From NCBI GenBank assembly GCA_030620925.1, contig JAUXIQ010000060.1, positions 1 to 8,782 on the forward strand: DNA of 8,782 nucleotides. The letters are read 5' to 3'. A model generated the notes under the pieces. That model had not been told where the DNA came from. It was given only the letters and a program-made list of their open reading frames with translations, and did no database searches. The DNA comes from JAUXIQ01 sp030620925 [NCBI: Nitrospinota bacterium]. GTDB lineage: Bacteria > JAUXIQ01. The first letter of the stretch is position 1, and the number at the start of each line of letters is the position of its first letter. Position numbers and translations under genes: made by a program. This document shows, one piece after another, positions 1-5,762 of this stretch.

Positions 1-66
1 ACCACCAATGGCGACTAAACCTTAACTCGAAATTCAGAAGCAGAATTCGAAATCATCATATGTGAC
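1..66 (+). pseudogene. Upstream part of a receiver domain, interrupted by an in-frame TAA
   Basis: This stretch is in the same frame as the ORF that begins at 67. It reads TTNGD, then TAA at 16-18, then TLTRNSEAEFEIIICD running directly into MKMPG. The spacing fits a CheY-like receiver: the glycine of the usual 'NGEEAL' helix start, then the hydrophobic strand ending in the phosphoacceptor Asp (codon 64-66), then the x-x-M-P-G loop. The TAA sits where Glu (GAA) is common in the family, so one G-to-T change would explain it. No ATG, GTG or TTG in this frame lies between the stop and codon 67. The gene therefore appears broken, or the read contains an error. The true 5' part lies beyond the left edge, and a hybrid histidine kinase or a free response regulator is equally possible. 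Confidence 0.6.
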
Positions 67-507
67 ATGAAAATGCCCGGCATGAGCGGTATAGAATTAT
101 ACGAGCGTTTAAGCGAAGAATATCCTCAAGCGCTTAGTAAAATAATAGTGGCTACTGGAGACACCATCTCTAAGGAAACCAAGAAGTTTCTGGAAGAAAC
201 AGATGTTGCACACATAATGAAACCTGTAAATATTGATGAATTGGTAAACGTGATGTCGGCCATGGTCTCCAGCTTCTCGCTGTCCAACGGCAGCGGTAAA
301 ACCGCCACCAAGAGGCGCACCGGCGAAACACACTTTGGCCAGCGCCCGGTAGGGGCGCACCAGCAGAACGTTCTCCAGAAAACTAAGGCGGCTATGAAAG
401 GTGATGGCGACGACGGTGGCAGCGGCGATGACTCGAATAAGGAAACGCCTGAAAAACTTATACCTTTCAAGGAAGACGAAGACGGAAAGACACTGACCGA
501 TTTTTAA
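67..507 (+). CDS. Response-regulator receiver domain fragment with long charged C-terminal tail
   Basis: As called from the first ATG this is 146 residues. Residues 1-66 are the second half of a CheY-like receiver domain: the MPGMSG loop after the phosphoacceptor, T30 in IIVATGD as the conserved Thr/Ser of strand 4, and K52 followed by P53 as the conserved Lys-Pro of strand 5. The phosphoacceptor Asp itself is the codon just before this ATG, so a protein starting here would lack the first half of the domain and could not be phosphorylated normally. The phrase ATGDTISKETKKFLEET resembles receivers at the C-terminus of hybrid histidine kinases. Residues about 67-146 form no recognised domain. 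They are rich in Gly, Asp, Lys and Glu (for example GDGDDGGSGDD at 112-122) and end in an acidic stretch. No good Shine-Dalgarno precedes 67. The gene is most likely a 3' remnant of a longer reading frame that includes 1-66. Confidence 0.55.
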   Translation: MKMPGMSGIELYERLSEEYPQALSKIIVATGDTISKETKKFLEETDVAHIMKPVNIDELVNVMSAMVSSFSLSNGSGKTATKRRTGETHFGQRPVGAHQQNVLQKTKAAMKGDGDDGGSGDDSNKETPEKLIPFKEDEDGKTLTDF

Positions 508-526
508 ACCGGTTTTATCGCGAACG

Positions 527-573
527 GGAGGGGCACGTGCACTCTGCTCGTGCTCCTGAGGCACGAGGCCTCC
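527..573. terminator. Hairpin cluster after the receiver gene, possible bidirectional terminator
   Basis: A perfect 7-bp inverted repeat, CTCGTGC (547-553) and GCACGAG (561-567), encloses a 7-nt loop. It sits inside a larger potential stem, GGAGG (527-531) with CCTCC (569-573), which also encloses the self-complementary GCACGTGC (533-540). The position between the 3' ends of the receiver gene and the minus-strand small ORF suits a terminator for both strands. No T-run follows the stem on either strand, so intrinsic termination is uncertain. Confidence 0.35.
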
Positions 574-587
574 GGTAATTTAAAGGG

Positions 588-597
588 TTGTTAACAA
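588..597. promoter_or_regulatory. Perfect 10-bp palindrome TTGTTAACAA
   Basis: TTGTTAACAA is fully self-complementary and could be a dimeric regulator site. It lies at the 3' side of the minus-strand small ORF, not next to a recognisable promoter, so a role is only speculative. A further inverted repeat, CCTCCTCC (601-608) with GGAGGAGG (627-634), follows directly. Confidence 0.2.
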
Positions 598-607
598 TTC
601 CCTCCTC

Positions 608-766
608 CTAAGATACCCAACTCACCGGAGGAGGCCTGCGGCCCTGGCCGCCCGCCCTCTCCGAAATAGACGCCGCCAGGGCAAATGCACCTATGCGCTG
701 CAGCGCCACGGCTATGATGGCGTATTTCATTCCCGCTCTCAGCGCCAACCAGGTCTTCCATTCCAT
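608..766 (-). CDS. Possible small single-span membrane protein (52 aa), unknown
   Basis: From ATG at 766 this minus-strand frame codes for 52 residues. The start is preceded by a strong G-rich ribosome binding site (AAGGGGGGGAG, ending 4 nt before the ATG), very like the one in front of the livK-like gene. Residues about 13-33 (MKYAIIAVALQRIGAFALAAS) form a mostly hydrophobic segment that could cross the membrane, with Lys and Arg on its N-terminal side. The C-terminal part is Gly/Arg/Pro-rich. A longer start at 823 is open but lacks this binding site. I recognise no family. The 3' end runs through the GC-rich inverted repeat at 601-634, which could instead mean the frame is fortuitous. It is transcribed away from livK, so the two could share the regulatory region between 767 and 933. 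Confidence 0.35.
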   Translation of the reverse strand: MEWKTWLALRAGMKYAIIAVALQRIGAFALAASISERAGGQGRRPPPVSWVS

Positions 767-837
767 TTCGCTCCCCCCCTTAATAGATGACATGCGCAAC
801 GTAATGAAAGCTCTGTCAAGCACAGGGTTAGAATCCT

Positions 838-859
838 GTTGACAATACTGAGAGTCAAC
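838..859. promoter_or_regulatory. Perfect inverted repeat GTTGAC-N10-GTCAAC overlapping the livK promoter
   Basis: GTTGAC (838-843) and GTCAAC (854-859) are exact reverse complements separated by 10 bases. The left arm includes most of the -35 hexamer and the right arm ends just before the -10. A third GTCAA half-site lies upstream at 815-819. A dimeric repressor bound here would block RNA polymerase, so this is a good candidate operator for solute-responsive control of the importer. The regulator is not identifiable from the window. Confidence 0.5.
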
Positions 860-867
860 GTTATTAT
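839..867 (+). promoter_or_regulatory. Sigma70-type promoter of the livK-livH-livM operon
   Basis: TTGACA (839-844) matches the -35 consensus exactly. It is followed after 17 bases by TATTAT (862-867), five of six matches to TATAAT. Transcription would start near 874, giving an AT-rich leader of about 60 nt before the livK start at 934. This is the clearest promoter in the window. Confidence 0.75.
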
Positions 868-933
868 TTTGTGCCTAAAATAATATTCTATTTAAACAAT
901 TACCGTCTAAATTCGCTAAACAAGGGGGGCGAG

Positions 934-2151
934 ATGAAGAAAAAAAGACTCATAATCACGATTTTTTTCGTTCTGGTTATGGCCGCGATGGCCTTTACAA
1001 ACGGCGCGGCTTACGCTGGAAAAGCCCCTAAGGAGATTCTCATCGGGGGCACGGCGGCGGCCACGGGCAAGTTCAGCGGTTACGGAGAGCTTTATCGAAA
1101 GATGCATGATACCTGGGCCTCCATGATAAACGAGAGGGGCGGTCTCTACGTCAAGGAGTACGGAAAACGCATCCCCGTGAGGGTGATCACCTACGATGAC
1201 AAAAGCGATCCTAACACCGCGATAAAGTTTTACGAGCGCCTGGTAACAGTGGACAAGGTGGACCTGCTTATCGGCCCCTTCAGCAGTCCTTTGACCTTCG
1301 CCGCCAGCACAGTGTCTGAAAAGCACAAGGTGCCCATGGTTGCCATATGCGCCAACTCCCCCAAGATTTACGCCCGGGACTTCAAATGGATAGTGGGGGT
1401 GCTGGATTCGGCCCTCAACTGGTCCTACCAGTATTTCAGTATGTTGAAGAGCGAAGGCAGGGTCAAGACCGTGGCCATGATCAGCGAGGATAACCTGCAT
1501 GCCAAAGGAGTCTATAAGGGCTCCCTGAAAATCGCCAAGGACATGGGTTTCCAGGTGGTGTTCAAGGAAATAGCCCCTTCGGACATCCGCGACTTCACCC
1601 CCATCATCACCAAGCTCAAGGCGTTGAATGCCGACGTGGTGTTCATCTCGGCCTTCCATACGTTCGAAGTCACTTTCATGAAGCAGGCCAAGGAGTTCGG
1701 GCTCAACCCCATGGAGTTCCACGTAACGCACGGCGGTAAGGGTTTTGACAGCCCCCTGGGCGCAGACGCCAACTACGTCACTAGCGACGTCTACTGGATG
1801 CCGGGAATAACTTACAGCGACACCGCCTTTTTCCAGAAGCTGCTGGCAAAATCGGGAATGGAGGTGGGAAAGTATCCTTACTCCGCCATCCGTATGACCG
1901 CTCTGGAAACGGTCGCCGCCGCCATAGAGCAGGCAGGCACGCTGGACAAAACCAAGCTCATGGAAACGCTCAAAAACCTCAACATCATGACCATCGGCGG
2001 CCCCATGAGATTTCAGCCCAACGGAGTGGGGACTTATAACCCCTTCCCGGTGCAGTTCTACAATGGAGAATACTTCGCCGTCTGGCCGCCCGCGATAGTG
2101 AAGACCAAGCACATCTACCCCACGCCTTCGTGGGGTGAACGTAAGAAGTGA
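934..2151 (+). CDS. livK: Branched-chain amino acid-type ABC transporter substrate-binding protein (LivK-like)
   Basis: Periplasmic (or lipid-free extracytoplasmic) binding protein of the Peripla_BP_6 / HAAT family, 405 residues, which captures the solute and delivers it to the LivHM permease. Residues 1-28 form a Sec signal peptide: KKKR, a hydrophobic core, then AYA before the likely cleavage at G29. There is no lipobox Cys. The mature N-terminus EILIGGTAAATGKFSGYG is the typical first strand and ligand-binding loop. GPFSSPLTFAAS and EKHKVPMV follow as in LivK-type lobes. The ATG at 934 was chosen because AAGGGGGG lies just ahead of it. The frame stays open upstream to a GTG at 871, but that codon falls next to the promoter -10 and would precede the transcription start. 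It overlaps livH by 4 bases. The ligand is not determinable; relatives bind Leu/Ile/Val, amides, or aromatic and aliphatic acids, and the linked CoA ligase favours a carboxylic acid. Confidence 0.9.
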   Translation: MKKKRLIITIFFVLVMAAMAFTNGAAYAGKAPKEILIGGTAAATGKFSGYGELYRKMHDTWASMINERGGLYVKEYGKRIPVRVITYDDKSDPNTAIKFYERLVTVDKVDLLIGPFSSPLTFAASTVSEKHKVPMVAICANSPKIYARDFKWIVGVLDSALNWSYQYFSMLKSEGRVKTVAMISEDNLHAKGVYKGSLKIAKDMGFQVVFKEIAPSDIRDFTPIITKLKALNADVVFISAFHTFEVTFMKQAKEFGLNPMEFHVTHGGKGFDSPLGADANYVTSDVYWMPGITYSDTAFFQKLLAKSGMEVGKYPYSAIRMTALETVAAAIEQAGTLDKTKLMETLKNLNIMTIGGPMRFQPNGVGTYNPFPVQFYNGEYFAVWPPAIVKTKHIYPTPSWGERKK

Positions 2152-3023
2152 TCAGCTTCCCCATAATTTTACAGCTAATCATAGGAGGGATTCTGTTAGG
2201 GGGGATTTACGCTCTTGCCGCTTTCGGGTTGTCTCTCATCTTCGGCGTTTCCAGGGTGTTGAACATAGCCCACGGGGATATGCTGATGCTGGGGGCCTTA
2301 ATGAGCTACGGGGTGTTCAGCTTTATGGGTGTAAATCCCTTCTATTCTCTTTTCATCATATTGCCCTTCTTCTTCGCCGTGGGGATGGTTTTCGAACGGT
2401 TTCTCATCCGGCCCATAGCGGGCAGGCCTCACCACGAGGCGCTGGTGGCCTCCGTCCTTATCACCCTGGGCGCTTCGCTGACTATAGCCGACCTGACCTC
2501 CTTCTTCACCGGAGCCGATGTGAAGGGCATCTCCTACTCGCTGCCCCCGCTGAACATAGGGCTATTCTCTGTTTCCTCGCTCCGACTGCTCGTTCTGGGG
2601 GTCATCCTGGTCCTCACCCTCTGCCTCCATTTTTACCTGAGACGAACATTCACGGGGATGGCCATACGTGCGATCACCCAGGAGAGGGAAGGGGCCATGC
2701 TGGTGGGCGTCAACATATCCCGGGTATCCATGGTGACCTTCGGCATCGGCACCTCCACTGCCGCGGCGGCGGGGATGTTCTTCGCCATCTTATTCGCAGT
2801 CACCCCCTTCATGGGTATACCCCTTACCGTAAAATACCTGGCTATCATCGTGCTGGGCGGACTGGGAAGCCTGGTGGGCTCTCTGGTGGGAGGGCTGATA
2901 TTGGGCCTCACCGAGTCGTTCACAGGCTTCTACCTGGGAACGCAATGGTCCCCCACGGTGGCTTTTTTAGTCCTCATTCTGATCCTTCTGTTCAGACCAA
3001 GGGGCCTGTTCGGAATAGAATAG
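2148..3023 (+). CDS. livH: Branched-chain amino acid-type ABC transporter permease (LivH-like)
   Basis: Inner-membrane permease, 291 residues, normal length for LivH, with about eight hydrophobic segments. Family marks: NIAHGDMLMLGA at residues 39-50 (the LivH signature after the first helices), a cytoplasmic ATPase-contact loop around 169-190 (GMAIRAITQEREGAMLVGVN), KYLAIIVLGGLGS at 229-241, and FRPRGLFG at 282-289 at the C-terminus. It starts with GTG at 2148, which shares GTGA with the TGA stop of livK, so translation is probably coupled. The Shine-Dalgarno is weak (AAGAAG), consistent with coupling. It should pair with the LivM-like protein to form the translocation channel. Confidence 0.9.
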   Translation: MISFPIILQLIIGGILLGGIYALAAFGLSLIFGVSRVLNIAHGDMLMLGALMSYGVFSFMGVNPFYSLFIILPFFFAVGMVFERFLIRPIAGRPHHEALVASVLITLGASLTIADLTSFFTGADVKGISYSLPPLNIGLFSVSSLRLLVLGVILVLTLCLHFYLRRTFTGMAIRAITQEREGAMLVGVNISRVSMVTFGIGTSTAAAAGMFFAILFAVTPFMGIPLTVKYLAIIVLGGLGSLVGSLVGGLILGLTESFTGFYLGTQWSPTVAFLVLILILLFRPRGLFGIE

Positions 3024-3048
3024 TTTTAATACGCGCAGATAAGGGAAT

Positions 3049-3165
3049 ATGCTAAAAGCCTTTATGGATAAGTATAGTAGCAGGATGCCTGTAAAAGACA
3101 GGTTAGAGAAGACACCGAAAAATACTGAAAAATCCCGCCATCGTTCATGCGGAGCAGAAAAATGA
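3049..3165 (+). CDS. Possible 38-residue Lys/Arg-rich small ORF coupled to livM
   Basis: In the 138-bp gap between livH and livM, an ATG at 3049 (preceded by AAGGG at 3041-3045, only 3 nt away) opens a 39-codon frame. Its TGA at 3163-3165 overlaps the livM ATG as ATGA. The peptide has about fourteen Lys/Arg/His residues, no hydrophobic segment and one Cys near the end. Alternative starts are the ATGs at 3064 and 3085. No family is recognised. It could be a translated leader that couples livM translation to livH, a real small protein, or chance. The 4-base stop/start overlap is the main argument for translation. Confidence 0.35.
   Translation: MLKAFMDKYSSRMPVKDRLEKTPKNTEKSRHRSCGAEK
3151..3154 (+). 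promoter_or_regulatory. Ribosome binding site that fixes the livM start
   Basis: GGAG is 7 nt before the ATG at 3162. The in-frame ATG at 3147 lies upstream of this GGAG and has no purine-rich motif of its own, so 3162 is the better start. Confidence 0.6.
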
Positions 3166-4094
3166 GAAGCGTCCCTTTTAAATTGAAATGGCTCTTTCTG
3201 GCCCTGTTATTGGGGGCATTGGCAATCATACCGCTGACCGGCGCTTCCACTTACCTCGTGGTCTTTTTTTTCTTCCTGTTCATGTTCGTGGTGCTGGCCA
3301 CCAGCTACGATCTTGTGGGCGGTTATCTGGGCTACCTCAACCTGGGACACTCGGTTTTCTTCGGCATCGGCGCTTATACCTTCGGGGTACTTTTTCTGCA
3401 CAAGGTGAACCTGTCGCTTTCGTTCACGCTTTCCGCGGCCCTGCCCATGCTCTTTGCGGCGAGTATAAGCTATCCCTTCTTCAGGCTGCGGGGCGCCTAC
3501 TTCGCCCTGGCCACCTTCGGGCTGATCAGGCTTCTGGAGCTCCTGGCCCAAAATCTGACGGGCTTAACCGGCGGCTCGGGCGGCCTCTCCATAGTTTCCG
3601 GTTTTAACTTGACTACCGCCTATTACGCCGCACTGTGCCTTGTGGTGGCCGTGGTGCTGACCAGCGTCGCAGTGAACAGGACGAAGTTCGGCCTGGCCCT
3701 CACGAGCATCCGCGAGGAAGAAGATGTGGCCTCCGCTCTGGGCGTGAACGCCGCCGCCTATAAAAGCATGACCCTGATAATAAGCGCTTTTTACGCGGGC
3801 ATCATGGGCGGAATTTACATGTGGTACATAACCTACATTCACCCTTCTTCCGTTTTCGGCCTGAGGATAGCCTTGCAGCCCATCGTCATGGCCATGTTGG
3901 GCGGCTCGGGTACTGTAGGCGGGCCGGTTGTGGGGGTGGTATTTCTCTACTTCGTGGACGAATTCCTCATGACTAAAATGGCCTACCTGCACGTGGCCGT
4001 TTACGGCGTTATTATGACCCTGGTAGGTCTCTTCATGCCCGGAGGAATTATGCGCAACGCCAGATTCAAGTATTTCCTCAAGTGGGTGAAATGA
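3162..4094 (+). CDS. livM: Branched-chain amino acid-type ABC transporter permease (LivM-like)
   Basis: Second inner-membrane permease of the importer, 310 residues from ATG 3162 (315 if the upstream ATG at 3147 is used). Family marks: SYDLVGGYLGYLNLGHSVFF from residue 48, with GIGAY at 68-72 (LivM signature); RLRGAYFALATFG at 108-120; TGGSGGLSIV at 136-145; the ATPase-contact loop TKFGLALTSIREEEDVASA at 174-192 with ALGVN after it; and MLGGSGTVGGPVVG at 245-258. The N-terminal helix begins right after a short basic segment. It is the last gene of the plus-strand operon and converges on livF, with 116 bp between the two stops. The GGAG at 3151 and the ATGA overlap with the small ORF support the chosen start. 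Confidence 0.9.
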   Translation: MRSVPFKLKWLFLALLLGALAIIPLTGASTYLVVFFFFLFMFVVLATSYDLVGGYLGYLNLGHSVFFGIGAYTFGVLFLHKVNLSLSFTLSAALPMLFAASISYPFFRLRGAYFALATFGLIRLLELLAQNLTGLTGGSGGLSIVSGFNLTTAYYAALCLVVAVVLTSVAVNRTKFGLALTSIREEEDVASALGVNAAAYKSMTLIISAFYAGIMGGIYMWYITYIHPSSVFGLRIALQPIVMAMLGGSGTVGGPVVGVVFLYFVDEFLMTKMAYLHVAVYGVIMTLVGLFMPGGIMRNARFKYFLKWVK

Positions 4095-4210
4095 CTGCCC
4101 GCTATCTCCCTCCCATGAGACCGCTCTTTGTGCTCTTCCCATCCAGGCGGATAAGGGTCTTTCTCCTTGAGAGGTCCCGGGCAGGCCATCCACCTTCTTC
4201 AGGGGACATA
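4095..4210. other. Convergent intergenic region between livM and livF
   Basis: No gene and no convincing terminator are seen. CTGCCCG (4095-4101) and CGGGCAG (4178-4184) are complementary but 76 bases apart, so they are unlikely to form an efficient terminator hairpin. How the two converging operons are insulated from each other is not evident from the sequence. Confidence 0.4.
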
Positions 4211-4915
4211 TTAAAGCCCTAAATATGCCTGCTTCACGCGCTGGTGCTTCAATATTTCCCCGCTGTTGCCCATCAGGATGATTTTGCCCGTCTCCATGAT
4301 GTAGGCCGTGCGGGCAATTTCGAGAGCTTCTCTTATATTCTGCTCCACCAGCAGAACGGTTATGCCCTGCCTGTTTATCTCCTCCAACACAGCGAACAGT
4401 TCCCTCACCAGGAGCGGGGCCAACCCCAGGGAAGGCTCATCTAACATGAGCAGTTTCGGCCTTGCCATGAGCCCCCTCGCTATGGCCACCATCTGCTGCT
4501 CCCCACCGCTGAGCGTGCCCGCAGCCTGGGTGCGCTTTTCCTTGAGAACGGGAAACAGTTGATAGACCCATTCCAACGATTCGTCCCTCTGCTCCCTGGC
4601 CCTGCTATTGAAGCAGCCGATCTCCAGGTTCTCCCGCACAGTCATCTGAGGGAAGAGCTTTCTGCCTTCCGGGATCTGGGAGATGCCCATGTCAACTATA
4701 GCGTGGGTGGGGGCTCCGATTATCTCCCGCCCCTCGAATCTTATACTTCCACTGGAGGGCCGGAGAAGGCCGGAGATGGTTCTCAGCGTTGTGGTTTTGC
4801 CTGCGCCGTTGGAACCGATCAGAGCAACCACTTCACCCCTCTCGACCTTCAGAGAGACTCCCCACAGGGCCTGCATCTCCCCGTAGGCAACTTCTATCCC
4901 TTCTACCACGAGCAT
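4211..4915 (-). CDS. livF: Branched-chain amino acid-type ABC transporter ATP-binding protein (LivF-like)
   Basis: Cytoplasmic ATPase, 234 residues, usual LivF length, which powers the LivHM channel together with LivG. Walker A is GSNGAGKTT at 34-42; the Q-loop region is ISQIPEGRKLFPQMTVREN around 78-96; the ABC signature LSGGEQQM is at 135-142; Walker B is LLMLDEP at 155-161. The switch position reads VEQN at 190-193, with Gln instead of His, which is normal for LivF proteins. The C-terminus GNSGEILKHQRVKQAYLG is also typical. The start is the ATG at 4915, with GAGGG about 11 nt upstream; the frame is open further upstream but offers no better start. It follows livG by 20 bp on the minus strand, so the two are almost certainly co-transcribed. 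Confidence 0.92.
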   Translation of the reverse strand: MLVVEGIEVAYGEMQALWGVSLKVERGEVVALIGSNGAGKTTTLRTISGLLRPSSGSIRFEGREIIGAPTHAIVDMGISQIPEGRKLFPQMTVRENLEIGCFNSRAREQRDESLEWVYQLFPVLKEKRTQAAGTLSGGEQQMVAIARGLMARPKLLMLDEPSLGLAPLLVRELFAVLEEINRQGITVLLVEQNIREALEIARTAYIMETGKIILMGNSGEILKHQRVKQAYLGL

Positions 4916-4935
4916 TCCGTTCTTTACCCTCTGAA

Positions 4936-5697
4936 TTAAAGGGGGCCGGGACGCATTCCCGTATCGCCGGTTTCCCCCAGATATGCATTGATAACCCTGG
5001 GCTCATTGGAAATCTCATCAGGCGCTCCATCGGCTATCTTTTTACCGTGGTGCAGCACCACCACCCTATCAGAGAGCCCCATTATTGCCCTCATAACATG
5101 CTCGATCATGAAGATGGTGATCCCCCTCTGCCTTATTCGGTTTATCAGCTCCATGGTCTCATTGGTCTCCCGGGGATTGAGGCCGGAAACGACCTCGTCC
5201 AGAAGCAGCAGCACGGGCATGGTGGCCAAAGCCCGTGCCATCTCCAGGCGGCGCATCTCGGCCATAGTCAGACTGTGGGCCATCTGCCGGCCCTTTTCGG
5301 CCAATGAGAAAAAATCCAATAGCTCATCCACCACTTCCTCATCCTCACCGCCCGATTTCTTCCCCCGACCGAAACGGGCCCCCACCAGTACGTTATCCCG
5401 AACGCTTATGGAGTTGAAGGGCCTCACTAGCTGGTATGTTCTGGCGATGCCCATGCGGCAAATCTGGTGTTGTTTTTTCCCCGTAATATCTCTACCCCTG
5501 AAAAGGATGCAACCCGAAGCCGGTTGATACGTGGAGGCGATGAGGTTGAAAAGGGTGGTCTTTCCCGCTCCATTGGGACCAATGAGGCCCAATATCTCAC
5601 CTTCGGAGATTGCAAAATCCACCTCGTGCAGGGCCATCAGCCCGCCGAACGTTTTAGTAATCTTCTGCCCTTCCAAGAGAGTATGTGCTGCTTCCAC
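4936..5697 (-). CDS. livG: Branched-chain amino acid-type ABC transporter ATP-binding protein (LivG-like)
   Basis: Cytoplasmic ATPase partner of LivF, 253 residues from a GTG at 5697. Residue positions from that start: Walker A GPNGAGKTT 40-48, Q-loop Gln 89 (RTYQLVRPF), signature region LTMAEMRRLEMARAL 143-157, Walker B LLLLDEV 163-169, switch His 200 (IEHVM). The signature is LTMAE instead of LSGGQ, and Walker B ends DEV instead of DEP. From memory, both variants occur in a LivG subgroup (LTLAxRKRLE...DEVMAGL), so they need not mean loss of function. The GTG was chosen because GGGAGG is 6 nt upstream of it. The frame also opens at a TTG at 5748 (270 residues), which has no binding site. It lies 65 bp downstream of the ligase stop. 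Confidence 0.9.
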   Translation of the reverse strand: MEAAHTLLEGQKITKTFGGLMALHEVDFAISEGEILGLIGPNGAGKTTLFNLIASTYQPASGCILFRGRDITGKKQHQICRMGIARTYQLVRPFNSISVRDNVLVGARFGRGKKSGGEDEEVVDELLDFFSLAEKGRQMAHSLTMAEMRRLEMARALATMPVLLLLDEVVSGLNPRETNETMELINRIRQRGITIFMIEHVMRAIMGLSDRVVVLHHGKKIADGAPDEISNEPRVINAYLGETGDTGMRPGPL

Positions 5698-5703
5698 TAC
5701 CTG

Positions 5704-5709
5704 CCTCCC
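5704..5709 (-). promoter_or_regulatory. Ribosome binding site that fixes the livG GTG start
   Basis: On the minus strand GGGAGG lies 6 nt before GTG 5697-5695. This is a near-ideal Shine-Dalgarno, while the alternative TTG at 5748 has none, so the shorter LivG is preferred. Confidence 0.65.
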
Positions 5710-5762
5710 GAGGGGTTCATGATCCCAGCGCTCTTTTTCCAACTGCAAAGCGACCGTTCATG

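Noticed and set aside
109-564. Minus-strand ORFs opposite the receiver gene (151 and 114 codons)
   Set aside because: The plus strand encodes recognisable receiver sequence over the first half. The reverse frames show no domain, although the GC-rich part (265-450) deserves a six-frame search.
871-933. Upstream GTG extension of livK
   Set aside because: It falls next to the promoter -10 and the predicted transcription start, and would place extra residues before a typical signal peptide. ATG 934 has the ribosome binding site.
916-2112. Long open frame (398 codons) on the minus strand opposite livK
   Set aside because: It lies almost entirely opposite a clear LivK-like gene, is rich in His and Gly with no domain, and is explained by the codon bias of the real gene.
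2135-3055. 306-codon plus-strand frame overlapping livH
   Set aside because: Its product is Pro/His/Arg-rich with no membrane segments, whereas the +1-shifted frame gives a full LivH with all family motifs.
4095-4184. CTGCCCG/CGGGCAG as terminator between livM and livF
   Set aside because: The arms are only 7 bp and 76 bases apart, and no T-run follows on either strand.
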